Part shown: in pieces, positions 32,259 to 44,554 of the stretch
Position numbering within the stretch: position 1 is the stretch's first letter
How the letters are laid out: each line of letters begins with the position of its first letter
Source: Leuctra nigra
Lineage: Eukaryota; Arthropoda; Insecta; Plecoptera; Leuctridae
Assembly (NCBI GenBank): GCA_934045905.1
Contig: OW203767.1
Coordinates: forward strand, 14,325,073 to 14,389,072
DNA length: 64,000 nucleotides
Reading direction: 5' to 3'
Program-made: the position numbers and the translations under genes
The notes under the pieces: generated by a model
The model's input: only the letters and a program-made list of their open reading frames with translations
Databases searched by the model: none
Told to the model about the DNA's origin: nothing

Positions 32259-35200
32259 TTACTCCATGCCCGGCGGCGCGGGTTCCGCTCTTCCGTCGTC
32301 GTTCATGTCGATCATCAGCGACGTCGGGGACCGCTAGAAACATCATCAATGTCAGCAAACTAATAAGAGTCGGTAGGTAAGGGATTTTCAAGTTCAATAT
32401 AAATACCCAGCCTAGTTACTAAATGTCGAATATTGAATTGAGAAAGAATCGATTAATTTTTATAATAAGTACCTAACCTGCAAAATCCTATAGATGGGAT
32501 TTCAACCTCAAATACTACGACTTCAACCAAACACTCCAATTGAATACTTCCATAAAATATAAAATTTGAACAACGAGTAAGTAGCTTAATTTAATATGCA
32601 ACAACTAATGTGACGTAGCGGAATGTTTAATGGATAATACTTTGCCAACAACAAATGCATTTCAAGAAGACACTCAAGCTCAAACATCAAGTTACAACAA
32701 GTTAAAGCTAACTGAGAAAATGACAGAGTGCTATCAGTTTGTAACTCACCACTTCACCGCTTCCTGTGTAAGTTAATGCTAACTGAGAGAATGACAAAGA
32801 GCCATCTGTTTGTAACTCACCGCTTCCTGTGTAAGTTAATGCTAACTGAGAAGATGACAGAGAGCCATCTGTTTGTAACTCACCGCTTCCTGTGTAAGTT
32901 AATGCTAACTGAGAAGATGACAGAGAGCCATCTGTTTGTAACTCACCGCTTCCTGTGTAAGTTAATGCTAACTGAGAAGATGACAGAGTGCTATCAGTTT
33001 GTAACTCACCACTTCACCGCTTCCTGTATTGTATTGTATTGTATTGTATTTTTATTCGGTTAAGAAACAATTATACATTGTATAAACCATGTCACATAAC
33101 TTAATTTAGTACAGCATTCTCTGAGAGATCATGCCATGTCAACACAAATAAGATTCTATATTAAAGTTGCAGAACATTCTCTAAAAATTCATCAACACTA
33201 TAAAAACATTTTTTTAAAAGATATGCTTTTAGAGACAGTTTAAAATGTTCTTTGTCGAGTCGTTTCAGCTCAATTGGCAGGTGGTTATACAGTTTCCTAC
33301 CCGACTGAACGATCCAATTGTTTGTCCGCTCAAGACGGTGGTAGTCGTGAGCTAAAAAGTGAGATCTGTGTAAGTTAAGGCTAAATGAGAAGATGACAGA
33401 GTGCTATCTGTTTGTAACTCACCACTTCACCGCTTCCTGTGTAAGTTAAGGCTAAATGAGAAGATGACAGAGTGCTATCTGTTTGTAACTCACCACTTCA
33501 CCGCTTCCTGTGTAAGTTAAGGCTAAATGAGAAGATGACAGAGTGCTATTTGTTTGTAACTCACCACTTCACTGCTTCCTGTGTAAGTTAATGCTAACTG
33601 AGAAGATGACAGAGTGCTATCTGTTTGTAACTCACCGCTTCACCGCTTCCTGTGTAAGTTAATGCTAACTTAGAGAATGACAAAGAGCCATCTGTTTGTA
33701 ACTCACCGCTTCCTGTGTAAGTTAATGCTAACTGAGAAGATGACAGAGAGCCATCTGTTTGTAACTCACCGCTTCCTGTGTAAGTTAACGCTAACTGAGA
33801 AGATGACAGAGTGCTATCTGTTTGTAACTCACCGCTTCACCGCTTCCTGAGTAGTCTGCCGAGGAGCCTCTCAATATGTCGATCACAGCCTGAGACACAT
33901 GCGCCCGCTAGAAGAAGAATGTCAGCATTATATCTCTCTTCTAAGCAACTATTGTAATTTGTAAGTCCCACAGAGAGTGAATTTCAAAACTTTGCGGCGG
34001 ACGACATGCCTAGCATCGCCTCACAAGTAAGTCAATTCACATCTCCCGCCGAAGTGGACACAGCCTTCTGGTTCAACCGTACATGCCTGCCAACCGGACT
34101 GCATGTGCCGGTCAATCCGAGTCGACCGTTCAATATCGGCCATGCATCATGGGAGAACCGGCTTGGCCAATCACGTCCATCTTCCTGCCGACTTCCAAGC
34201 AGTGCGACCATCGATACGGACAGACATGCTACTCTCGTTTATACACATTACAACTCTGTATTTTACCACCTAATAAACCGTTGTTATCTGTTCGTTGTCT
34301 ACCGCCACTCGCCAACCTTCACCCGCACGCCTCACTCACTTGCTCCCAAAACATTAATTGTATTGTTGTTGATTAAAAACTCCAGTTACTGAGAATTGTA
34401 TAGATAGATAGGTTATTAGAGTTTTGCACTCCATTTATAAATTAAGAAAGTATAGTAATCACAATTTTTCTATGAATTTTTTTATATTTAAACATGATAG
34501 ATAAAACAAAGGGGAAGGAAATAATAAAGCCCCGAATGTAAAGAAAGAAACTGTAAACAAGTGAATGGGTATGTTAACATAGGAAAGGAAAAAAATCACT
34601 TCATGCTAGTGAAGCAGCTGGTAAAATGTGTAAAAAGAAACAATCGGATTCGGAAATGTTTGGTCAGTGAACCAGTATAATATTTTCTATTTCTGACATA
34701 ATTTGGCATTTAAAATAAGAAGTATTTTACATTTGTGGATAAGCACTAGAGTTAAAGGTGTTGTCTACCTGGTTGTCCGTGAACGCCATGACGTGAGCCA
34801 GCAGGGCGGGCTGAATGTCGGCCGACGACGCCAGCACTTCCCGCAGCTGCGGCGGAGGAAGCTGCAGCAGCACCTGATAGCTCTGCGGCTGCGTGCGTTC
34901 GCAGCACTTGATGAAACCTTCCCACACCTTCTTCTGCTTCCACACCTACACATTACACATGGCGTGTTAGGTACTAGCTGGACCACCAGACAATCTACAC
35001 GCTCTTTAGATGTTATCATCATTTCTCAGACTTTTAAAATCACTATAACTTGAAAGTGTCTCGTAACAAAATGGTTTAAGAGCATTGGAGTAAAATTCTT
35101 TAACCCGTCTTTGAATAACCAAATCATCAAAAACTTTTATGAAAAATGAGAAATATACCATTTTCATCATGACATTAAAAATATTCTCAGGCTAGTGAAC

Positions 35201-38200
35201 AATGAAGGGGCCTCTTCAGGGGCCTGATTCTATAACTGCAAAGCGGTAAGCAAATCCGCTAGCAATGGGATTTTTCCATAAGCTTTATACTCATTGCGAT
35301 TCCGGTAGCAATCAAAAATTGTTGTAGAATCATGACCCAGACTTACTCCAGTTATCATTTACAAGTGATATCCCTTCACATTTATAATAACGTTTACTAA
35401 GTAAAAATGCCCTCTACTTGAACCTGTTATATTCTTGGGAAGAGAAAAAGTATTGACTGACCTGCTTGAGGATGAGCCTCTGCAGGATGTTCATGACGAG
35501 GCCGCTGAGCCGCGGGTAGAGCGACAAGGACTGTATGACGGTCCTCATGAGCAGCGTCGGCAGCGGACTGACTTCCATGAGGTGCTGCATTACCACGGCG
35601 AGCACCTCCTGGGGGTACGCCTGCTGCTCGGCGAAGCACAGCGACGTGGCTGTGACAAGGAGAGAGGGTTTCAGCAACTTGTATACATAATGAGGTGTTG
35701 CATCACCACGGCAAGCACCTCCTGGGGGTACGCCTGCTGCTCGGCGAAGCACAGCGAAGTGGCTGTGACAAGGAGAGAGGGTTTCAGCAACTTGTATACA
35801 TAATGAGGTGTTGCATCACCACGGCAAGCACCTCCTGGGGGTACGCCTGCTGCTCGGCGAAGCACAGCGACGTGGCTGTGACAAGGAGAGAGGGTTTCAG
35901 CAACTTGTATACATAATGAGGTGTTGCATCACCACGGCAAGCACCTCCTGGGGGTACGCCTGCTGCTCGGCGAAGCACAGCGACGTGGCTGTGACAAGGA
36001 GAGAGGGTTTCAGCAACTTGTATACATAATGAGGTGTTGCATCACCACGGCAAGCACCTCCTGGGGGTACGCCTGCTGCTCGGCGAAGCACAGCGACGTG
36101 GCTGTGACAAGGAGATAACTATTAACTTGTATACGTAATGTAGCCGAAGAGATTGCCAGAGACACCGATAAACTAATTCCACATCGTACTGAACTGTCGG
36201 CCCACATACCTACATAATTCTGTGTGAGTACAGTTCTTTATGAAAATACCAGTTCATACTGTAAGGACTGTAAGTGTTCATACTGTAAAGATGAGTACTA
36301 TTTTAGAACTGATTAGCAATAAAAACTCACTATTCAAGATTTCCTTTTGTATATTGTACTACTTTGGTTGTCCTCACTTTCTCACTTTGGATTTATTCAC
36401 TCTCACAAAAAAATTAACAAATGTGCTGCTTACATCTTTGTGTACATCTCAACCTATGCTTACAATAAAGAAACATCTGCACTTAGCCAATAATGGGTGA
36501 TTGATCTTGAAAGTAGGGTGGCATAGTTATAATAAATAATAATTATAACTCAATAAAATATGCCAGTGTGCAGATCACAAAAACTACAGCAATGTGGGAG
36601 CAGAAAGCTAATTTTATCATCACTTGTGTCACATTGCAGTATAAACAATTGCAAATTACCTTTGATGACAGTCTTGAGCTCCGCCTTGGACGGATCGATG
36701 GTGTGCAACGCGATGAGCAGATCGGCTGGCGTGATCGGCGAGGCGTGACTCACAGAGTCGGAGTGCGTGCCCAGCAGCTTGTTGAACACCTCCTTCACGA
36801 CGATCGGGTTGAGCTTGATGAGACGCGGCAGCGCTGCGATCACCTCCTTCTTCGTCAGGCCGTTCAGCACGGGGATGAGGAAGCGGACGTCGGGCACGCG
36901 CGCCTGGTACAGCTCACGCACGCGCTCCACGAGCTGCGCACTGGGCGCGGCTGTGCATAAACAAAATAATGACGTATTATGACAGGTTATGATGTGATTC
37001 ATGGAGAAAATTTGTTTAAAATATGATACATTCACATTCTGAATAATGGTGGCAAGAGAAAAGAGAACTTTCAAGTCATGGCTTGTTTATTAGTGCACAA
37101 AAACTCGATAACTAACCTTTAACTAAAACAATACAAGGTTGGATTAAGGTGCTGCAAGCGCGAGCGATTTTTCTGCCTTTTGTAGACACTTTTTGCGATA
37201 CGATTGGAGACGAAATGGGTAGACCAAATTATTTGAAATTTTAATCGTGATTAGATAAAAGACAAACTTAGGGTTATCCCTTGGTACATTTTTAATTTTT
37301 TGTTTCGTTAATTAGTAATAATTAGTGGATTTTTGGTGAAAAATTAGCTATTTTCTCGTCTCCCTGGGCGCCGTATAAAATTAAATTTCAAAAATGTGCC
37401 AAGGGATAACCCTAAGTTTGTCTTTCATCTAATCATGATTAAAATTTGAGATCAATTGGTTAACGGGTTTGGTCTCCAATCGTATCGCAAATTTCATCGT
37501 TTTGCGCGGTTTTGTTGAATAACCAGCGCCTAATTAACGATGCAATAAGCAAAAATTAAAAAGTGCTACTAATAAATAATCAGAATGATCATGTGAACAT
37601 CCTGTAAAAGTTACACTCACTTATGACACAATTTTTCTCTCTCAATTTTCTAAAACGGCCGAGCGCTAGTATCACCTTAAGAATAAACTCAGCACTCACT
37701 CTTGTCGGTGAGAATCTGTATGACTCTGGTGATCAGGGTCTCCGCTCCCTTGGGACACTCCTCGACGAGGCTGAGGAGCGGCATGGAGTCCATCCCCATG
37801 GAGCGTACCGGCTGATCAAGCAGGCGCAGGATCGCGCGCTTGACGTCTGCCACTGTCTGCACGTATACGCGCGCCAACCTAGACACAAACAAACATACAT
37901 AACTTAAGTACAGAAAATGTGAGGGCGGTTCTTCAAAAGGTTATTTTGAGTTTTGTTTTCACACAAAACTATATTAAAAATGTCAAAACCTGGTACCTTG
38001 TAATTATTCTTTATTTAGTTCTTCTAAAAATTATATGAAAGTACATAGTACATATATGAAATACCTTGTTCATAGTCGGAATTCCAATACCATTTCACAT
38101 TTCTGTCACACTTTGATTGAATAGGAAAATAGAACACATACTATATTAAATAATAATCTTCTTCTGGTTCCGACAATGTTGTCAGTATTATTATTAAATA

Positions 38201-41200
38201 TATTCAGCCATTTAAATTATAGCTCTAGTTCTGTGACAAGAAGTTACTTCCAGATGTTGAACAAGAACTTGTTCTGTATAAGAGCTACATAATTCAGAAA
38301 TTAAGTCTCAGATGCCGATATCTGCCCCCTGATCCGCGTAACAAATCACTCACTCCTGAATGAGCGTGTGGTTGATGGGCAACAACGCCAGGTAGAGATA
38401 GAGACACGCCCGCACGAGGTCCTCGCTCCACGCCTCCTGCCTGTTGGGGCGTCCGCGCTCGCCTCCGAACAGCACCGCGGGCGGATTGGCCAGGCGCAGG
38501 AAGCCCAGGTAGAGGATTGAGTACTCCTCCACGATGCTGTGTAACTCCCCGCGGTCGTACAGTGCGACCACGCACCCGATGGCGGTCCCGCGCACCTGTA
38601 GGCAGTCAGTCATTGGCACTTCTTATTGCAAATATGCCAGGTGCAGCAGCAGAATAGGTAGTACAATGAAAATAATTTGTCATTTGTAAACTACATAAAC
38701 TATTATTTTTCGTTTGAAAAATTATTGATTAAAGATAAGATAAGATGTTATATAGTATCTAGCGCACATGAATTTACATACCACTACAAGATTTCATTAT
38801 ACCTAACTGAGATTATAACTTTATAACTGATTACTGGAAAGACAATTAATAATGAATTAACAGAGGTATTAAAAATGTTGTTTTCACCTGAATAATTCAC
38901 ATTTTGGATTGATGGAATGAAGGGCCCAGTGAAAAACGTTACCAAACCCATTTTACAGTTTTGTGATTCGACGTTGAACATTTTTATTAGATTCATGACA
39001 GAAATTCACAGAACTATGTTGTTAAATGTTAACAAATATGTCATGATGTAAATCATAGAAAAATTAATATGTTAAAAATTTGTTTTAAAGAGAGCGTTCA
39101 ATTAAAAAAAGTTGATTTGAATAAAGGAAATTGCTCAGAACTCCACAATGCAAAAATGTGACTTGGAGACCTTTTACAACAAGCCCTCCTAAAAGGAAAA
39201 GCTGAAAGCTCTCTGCTTGGACAACAGCGTACTCACCACGTCGTTCTCGTGAGCCGTGTGCTCGAGCAGAGCGTTGAGGAAGTTGAGTTGCCGCGGTGGC
39301 CGCCGTATCACGAGCTCCTGCAGCAGCGGCAGGCCCATGGCGGCGCGACTCGGGTCGCCACACATCGCCTTCAGCAGGTCGGTCGCAGCCTCGGTGATCA
39401 GAGGCGACTCCAGGTACAGTCGCACCAGCAACCTGGCCACGACAAACAACACGCTTAGCTCACAGAGTTTGTTTACAAATGAAAACAGATTTATGATGGT
39501 TACCTATTTATAAAATATTTAAACGGACATATGTGCAGCAGTAGCTTACCTACATATCTGGAATACAAAATAAAGATGAGTCAGAAATGATAGTTTTGGA
39601 CATCACTAGAACATTTGATAAAATTGTCCCAGGATTTAGCAGTCCTCGAGACAAAATTGTACCTACCAATAGGTAGGTACTAGAGGTGAGCGCGTGAGTG
39701 ATTTCTGACTCACGCACGGTCACGTCACGCGGGCACGTATTCCACTCACGCACGCGGGTTCAGCATTTCACTCACGATCACGCACACTCACGCAGCAAAT
39801 CTTATGGACTCTTGCACGCTCACGCACACTCACGAATTACAACTCACGCACAGTCACTCACGTTGATAAGTATACAACATGCTTTGTTTGGGTGAGGTTT
39901 CTCTCCCTCTAGGTCAGTCCTCATATTTTTGATACACAACGCAGCTCTTATTCACAAATAACTGTTGAGTCAAATGTAGCATGAGAAATAATGTATAACT
40001 TGGCCACAGACCATCCTTTACTCTCTTTTCTTATAGGTATACCCTACCCAGTAATAACTACTTAGGTAGTTTGCATAAAATATATAATTTTGCTTATCAA
40101 ATTCAAGGGTCCATAATTTGAAATAACAATCGCAACTTTCCTGAACACTAAGCCCAGGCCAAATGCACAGAATTCTGTTGTTGACCATTTTTTTATTAAT
40201 AATAATCATGCCCCGCAGGGCATTTTTTTTCTCTCGAAATAGAAACCAATTTGGGAAGCTAAAATGGCAAAGTTACTGGTCATGCGTGACACGATTCACG
40301 CGTGACCAGTAACTTTGCACACTCACGCACGACTTTTAGCAGTAGTGTGCACACTCACGCACAGTCACGCTAAAAGTCGTGAGTCACGCGTGACTCACGT
40401 CACACGCTCACCTCTAGTAGGTACACTCAAAAAACATAACGGTATTTGAACGAAACATATTGGTTGCTTGTCAGGTTCCTTGACAATCAATCCTTGTTAT
40501 TATCAATGGAATCAGAGCTCACCTACTAGAGTTAGATAACGAGTTAGCATAGACTTCATCATCAGATGATTCCACCAACTCTTTTTCAGCCAATACGTTT
40601 GTTTCGAATACTGATTTATCTTTTGTTGAGTGTACCTACATTCAATTCATAATCATGTTTTCTTTATTTCTGGAGTAATATATCAAGTTATTTCTATTTA
40701 TTCTATTTAATATTAATTTAATGATAACCTATATAAAAATTATATTTCCTAGAATCTCATCTAGTTCCTCCTAATCCACCTAAAGGCAACACAAACACGA
40801 CATGTCTTACGTGTCCCTCTCCTTGCTGTCGGTCATCGCGATGATGGCGGCTGCGAGACTGCACAGCAGCTTGTTATAGTTGTGCTCGGCCGGTTGGTCG
40901 GACTTGAGGAAGACTGCGACGCGGTTGAAGCCCTGCACATAGCTGTACTCCTCGTAGAGCCAGCCGAAGCACAGGTCCATGTGCGCGCGCACGTCCTGCA
41001 GGATGTGTCCCAACACCACCTGACGCACCTGGAACAAGGATGCGCTCGATGACGCGCGCCGGCATGGGGGAACATTTCCTTAGTTCAGGACATGCATATA
41101 GTTGTGGAAATTTGTAGTTACGTTACGAATAAAGAGAATAAAATGTCAAATAGGATTATTTATTAATATTTTGTGCCTATATTTGGGGAAAAAACTAAAT

Positions 41201-43974
41201 ATACATGCTAAAAATGGGTTTAAGCTCCTTTAGCTGGGCTGTAATTATTTAATAAACTAATTTCTTGGAATTAATGATTTTTTGTTACAAAATAAATTAA
41301 AAAGCAAAGCTTATTATAAAAATATTCTACAGCAAGATATTTCTTCTATAGCATATTTTTATAAAAATCATATTTTTTTTTATTGGGTTTTAACGTTGCA
41401 TTGTTTTGCAGCGAGGCTAATGGCACCGGATGAATGATTATGATGATGATTGGGAGATGATGGTGACGAATGTAAGGATGGTAGGTGGGAAGGAGGCGGT
41501 CATGGCCCCTAACTTTCCCAGCATGTGCCTCTCGACCGAGGAAATACCACAAAAAAACTTCAGTCAGGAAGGACGGCCATGGGAATCGAACCCGGGCCTC
41601 CGGAATACAAGTTCACCACTTCTTTGCATCTTGGAGACAGGCCTCTGGTTTTTGTGCCAAAGATACATCTAATAAAGATCTAATAAAATTAAGAGCTTTT
41701 GAAGGAAATTTCCATATCTTCATGCTCCGACCAAGAAAGAAGTTAAATATAATAATACCCAACTAAGAAAAAAAATATGTAGGTATAAAACAAACAAATT
41801 ATTTTAATCAAGAGTGCGTGAACGTACGCCGTCACTAAATGTAGATGCTACTGTTGTGATGATTTTGTTCCTGATGGCGGACACTCCGCCGACGGTGGCT
41901 GCATTCTCCGCTTGCAATATCCTACTGACAGCGGAGCCCATCATCCTCGACGCAACGTCTCGCTGCAGCGGCTTTGTGATCTCAGACAACTTCAGTGTCT
42001 TCACTTTTGGTTTGGCCTACAACACAAAGGTATCGAATTTACTACTAATCTGCATAACTTGCTTGCATTATCTGTATAATTTTCTGCATAATCTGCATAA
42101 TTTTGCGGAGAAAAATGATTTTTATTCAAAATTCAATTGAATTAAATCAAACTTATGATTCATGATTGTGATCAACTGATCATGATGCAATGTAATTCTT
42201 GTGATCTTACCTTGGCTATGCCAGGAAGACTAGCAGATTTGTCTTTCAGATCTTCCTTGAGCTTGACCACCGGTGGTGCCACGACCTCCATCTCTTCCAC
42301 CGGCACGATTGGTTTGTCGGGAATAACTCGTCTTGCTTGCTTCACACCGGGACCGAGTCCAGCTGCCGTCATCTGCGTCGCCAGAAGATTGCTTACAACC
42401 TTGATTTGACTCTGAAAAATTCACACAACATTTTAGAGACCCAGATAAGTTTATTTTAGTTTGCGCTTAGTAATATAATAGGTTTTGATTTTACATATTA
42501 AGTCTACAAACCAATTTAATTTTTCTTTTGTCAAGATCTACATTCAAAAGGGTTTAAAATTGAGAGTCTAGGTAGCTATGAAATGAACATATTAATTTAT
42601 CTGGTAGATAATGCAGAGTTACTTGTCATTGATGAAATAATGAAATATTCTACCACCCACCGCAGTTCCAGCTTCAGCTATCGGAGAGTACTGTGAGCCA
42701 AAGTGTGCCGGCATCACATCGGGAAGCTTGGAGATTGAGTTAATAATGAGCCTGGCAGCGATGTCAACGCTGAGTCTTTCTATGATGAACGTCTCCGTCA
42801 GACCGACGGCCAACATAGATTGTCTATCGCTTAATGGCGTTGTATCTTCCACGACAAAGAAATCCTCGTCGGAATCATCGGAATCATCACCGAGGAAGTC
42901 GATGCGAGGTTTCTTGATTTGTGATAACGCCGTGGCTTGAAACTCAGCGATTCGTTTCTGTCGACGTCGCATTTCTGAGGGTTGAGGGTAAGATTTGTTG
43001 ATCTCGTGGCTCGTGGCTCCGAGCTCAGTCAAGAGAGTTGTTATTGTCGGATGAAAATCTATGGATGAGGGATGTTTTAACATCAACAGGAGTTGCATTT
43101 TGATGTGTTTTGTAGCGGAGACTATCTGCGACTGACTTAGCGTCGGAGGAAGGTTATTACGTAACTTCTCGATTGTTGTTATTACTTGACTCATAAACTG
43201 CGGCCTCAACTTAGCAATAGTCAACAACGAAGCGACGCAAGTCATCAGGTTTATGCTACTGATGTGAGGCGAGTTGAGGAATTTGATCATCAAGTCAAAT
43301 ACCGAGTTGGCTTCCTCTTCTAGTTTCCGACGACGTGCGATTTTTAGAGTTAGCGGAACATCTTCCAGGCTGAAGTCGTTTTCTTTCCTTAAACTATCAG
43401 GGTCAGGATAAGTTTGAAGCAATACAACATTTTCTAGGAATTTAACGGACTGTGTTCGGATTCCATCATTTTCACTATCAATCATTGCAACTATTTGTGC
43501 CTTGACGTTGCCAATCATGATCCAAGCCCCTTCCATCTCTTCTGTGACAGTGCGGGCTTTGGCCAGCCAAGCCAATGTGTTTCGATAAATGTTGCTGGCG
43601 GCTTGCACGACTCGTTTCTGTACTTGTATTGAAGAATCTTGAGACAGTATAGCAAGATTAGAGGCTACTCGAGGTAGAATATCTGGATCCTTTTTTAATG
43701 CCTCTTCAATAAAGCTTATCAAGAATTTTCTTACTTCAGGATTCCTATCCTGCTGGAATGACAGAACTTCATCCAGGAAGTTGTCAAGGAGGTTAGGATC
43801 CTTGTTGATGATGATTTCTTTTACTCGGCGCAGAAAATCTAGCCTGGTCACATCGGTGGTCATAATAGCTTCATTAAGCCATTGTACGACTAGTTTGTAA
43901 TCTGCACTTAATCCATCATTTTCTCCATCAGTTTCTGTAAAAAACTGAACCGCAGCACTGCGTCTTGTATCCAT
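32259..43974 (-). CDS. Sym: Symplekin, mRNA 3'-end processing scaffold
   Basis: Twelve coding exons on the minus strand: 42661-43974, 42211-42411, 41828-42016, 40811-41028, 39237-39432, 38354-38595, 37700-37878, 36660-36950, 35462-35649, 34769-34945, 33833-33907, 32259-32333. Phases close to 1,114 residues, about the length of insect Symplekin. Residues ~25-350 are the N-terminal HEAT-repeat domain ([20 protein letters not shown]-type helices), followed by an acidic linker ([11 protein letters not shown]). The C-terminal domain (exons 8-10) has the near-invariant [32 protein letters not shown] and [15 protein letters not shown]. Symplekin is a nuclear scaffold joining CPSF/CstF and the histone-pre-mRNA cleavage complex. 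The ATG is the first in a long open exon. Introns carry many MITEs, and two splice junctions (exons 9 and 11) are amplified as tandem arrays. The last two exons are short and poorly conserved and are the least certain. Confidence 0.93.
32705..33832 (-). repeat. 63/72-bp tandem array carrying the Symplekin exon 11 donor
   Basis: About eleven units follow exon 11 in its downstream intron, interrupted by a LINE fragment. On the minus strand each unit reads ...TTACACAGGAAGCG, often GTGAAGCG, then GTGAGTTACAAACAG. That repeats the last 14-15 bases of exon 11 and its donor, with a new AG just in front. Each unit is thus a potential 6- or 14-base micro-exon with acceptor and donor. Units with the extra nine bases are 72 long, those without are 63. 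Confidence 0.85.
33019..33365 (-). mobile_element. 5'-truncated LINE fragment splitting the exon 11 array
   Basis: Starts at the ATACA-type tail ((TGTAT)n on the plus strand). On the minus strand it encodes the far C-terminus of a LINE ORF2, with [13 protein letters not shown] and [12 protein letters not shown], comparable to SKIYDRLPVDI in the LINE at 7350. The array resumes directly after it. Confidence 0.7.
34000..34400 (+). other. Possible solo LTR in a Symplekin intron
   Basis: A more GC-rich block with AATAAACCGTTGTTATCTGTTCG near its end, the polyadenylation-then-R/U5 look of an LTR. I could not identify matching termini or a target duplication, so this is weak. The open frame across it is not recognisable. 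Confidence 0.25.
35219..35341. repeat. Palindromic MITE, GGGCCTGATTCTATAAC family, in a Symplekin intron
   Basis: GGGGCCTGATTCTATAACTGC at the left and TTGTAGAATCATGACCC at the right form the ends, with GGTAAGCAA/TAGCAATGGG-like inner sequence. It is related to the copy at 30462-30568. Confidence 0.6.
35579..36113 (-). repeat. 113-bp tandem array carrying the Symplekin exon 9 acceptor
   Basis: Five acceptors spaced exactly 113 bases apart (35649, 35762, 35875, 35988, 36101) each read CCTTGTCACAG followed by the first ~70 bases of exon 9. Only the one at 35649 continues into the full exon. The four extra copies share substitutions that the real exon lacks (GTGTTGCATCACC for GTGCTGCATTACC; GCAAGC for GCGAGC), so one copy diverged and was then amplified. 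Reading from any upstream copy meets a TGA soon after the copied exon part ends. Confidence 0.9.
37153..37540. repeat. Inverted-repeat element in Symplekin intron 7
   Basis: CAAGCGCGAGCGATTTTTC opens the element, and inward CCAAGGGATAACCCTAAGTT is found in both orientations, as are ATTGGAGAC-type blocks. A second copy starts at 63771 and runs off the window. Confidence 0.65.
39681..40416. mobile_element. hAT-like MITE with CTCACGCA motif array (Symplekin intron 4)
   Basis: Ends TAGAGGTGAGCG and CGCTCACCTCTA are inverted repeats, flanked by a perfect 8-bp duplication GTAGGTAC (39673-39680 and 40417-40424). Both subterminal regions hold many CTCACGCA/CTCACG copies. It has no transposase frame. 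Confidence 0.85.
40422..40634. mobile_element. ~213-bp mariner-like MITE (Symplekin copy)
   Basis: Ends TACACTCAA and TTGAGTGTA bounded by TA. The interior shares GACAATCAATCCTTGTTAT and AATCAGAGCTCACCTA with the copy in PGM3 intron 5. The hAT-like element ends within its left boundary. Confidence 0.7.
41385..41620 (-). repeat. tRNA-derived SINE (Symplekin intron)
   Basis: The minus strand contains a pol III B box, GGGTTCGATTCCC (41581-41598 on the plus strand), within CCGGAGGCCCGGGTTCG. It shares GGCTAATGGC, GATGATGATTGGGAGATG and AGGAGGCGG with the copies at 60160 and 62500. Confidence 0.7.
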
Positions 43975-44554
43975 GGCTTGGTTGGGACAAAACCTGGATG
44001 GTTTGTAATTTCTTTAAAAATACTTATGTCTACTCAGTGTACAGTGTCCTATTGTCTCCTCATATTTGCCCTTGATTATTTACAATATTTTCTATGTTTT
44101 AAATAGGTTTGATAGAGAAATTTAGCTTCTAAATGAAGATTAAATTTCTTTGACAGATGTGACCTGTGAAAAAAGCAGGTAACACAAATATGGCGGCGTG
44201 GTGGACCGGTGGTACCAACTGTGATCGACGAAAATCCCTACTTTTTAAGTTCAACAAGTCAAGTTCAGTGAAGAAGACGATAAACGTCAAGAATCTATAA
44301 GTTTATTGATAGAAACTACCATTTATTCAAATAAGTCAACAGTATAGGAATTGGTTTAAATTGCAGTCGGTTTTGTACAAATAGAATTACATTTTAAAAC
44401 CGACATGTTTCCTTGACTTGTAAGGATTTTGAAGGAAAATTACTTTAGCCTACCTACGTACAGGTTATGTGCTGAAAATTTTTTAGGTACCTACTTATTT
44501 ATAATTAAAGGGGTAAAGTTTGACACAAATAATAGAAGCAGTAGCTTAAGAATA
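43975..44554. promoter_or_regulatory. Bidirectional promoter region, Symplekin / mRpL14
   Basis: The start codons of the two divergent genes are 580 bases apart with no other gene between. AATATGGCGGCGTGG near 44188 contains the ATGGCGGC core seen in many TATA-less housekeeping promoters (YY1-like). No TATA box is placed for either gene. The exact start sites are not visible. Confidence 0.5.

Noticed and set aside
32728..33063. An open frame of 21-residue repeats ([21 protein letters not shown] type) on the plus strand
   Set aside because: It is the antisense of the non-coding 63-bp array; the unit length happens to be a multiple of three.
32705..33832. CRISPR-like regular repeats
   Set aside because: Units are contiguous without unique spacers, in a eukaryotic intron; this is a minisatellite.
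34006..34392. 128-residue plus-strand frame in a Symplekin intron
   Set aside because: No motif; it overlaps a possible LTR with an AATAAA inside, so coding is unlikely.
41581..41600. tRNA gene on the minus strand (GGTTCGATTCC)
   Set aside because: Only a B box and decayed head; the repeated body shared with other copies shows it is a SINE.
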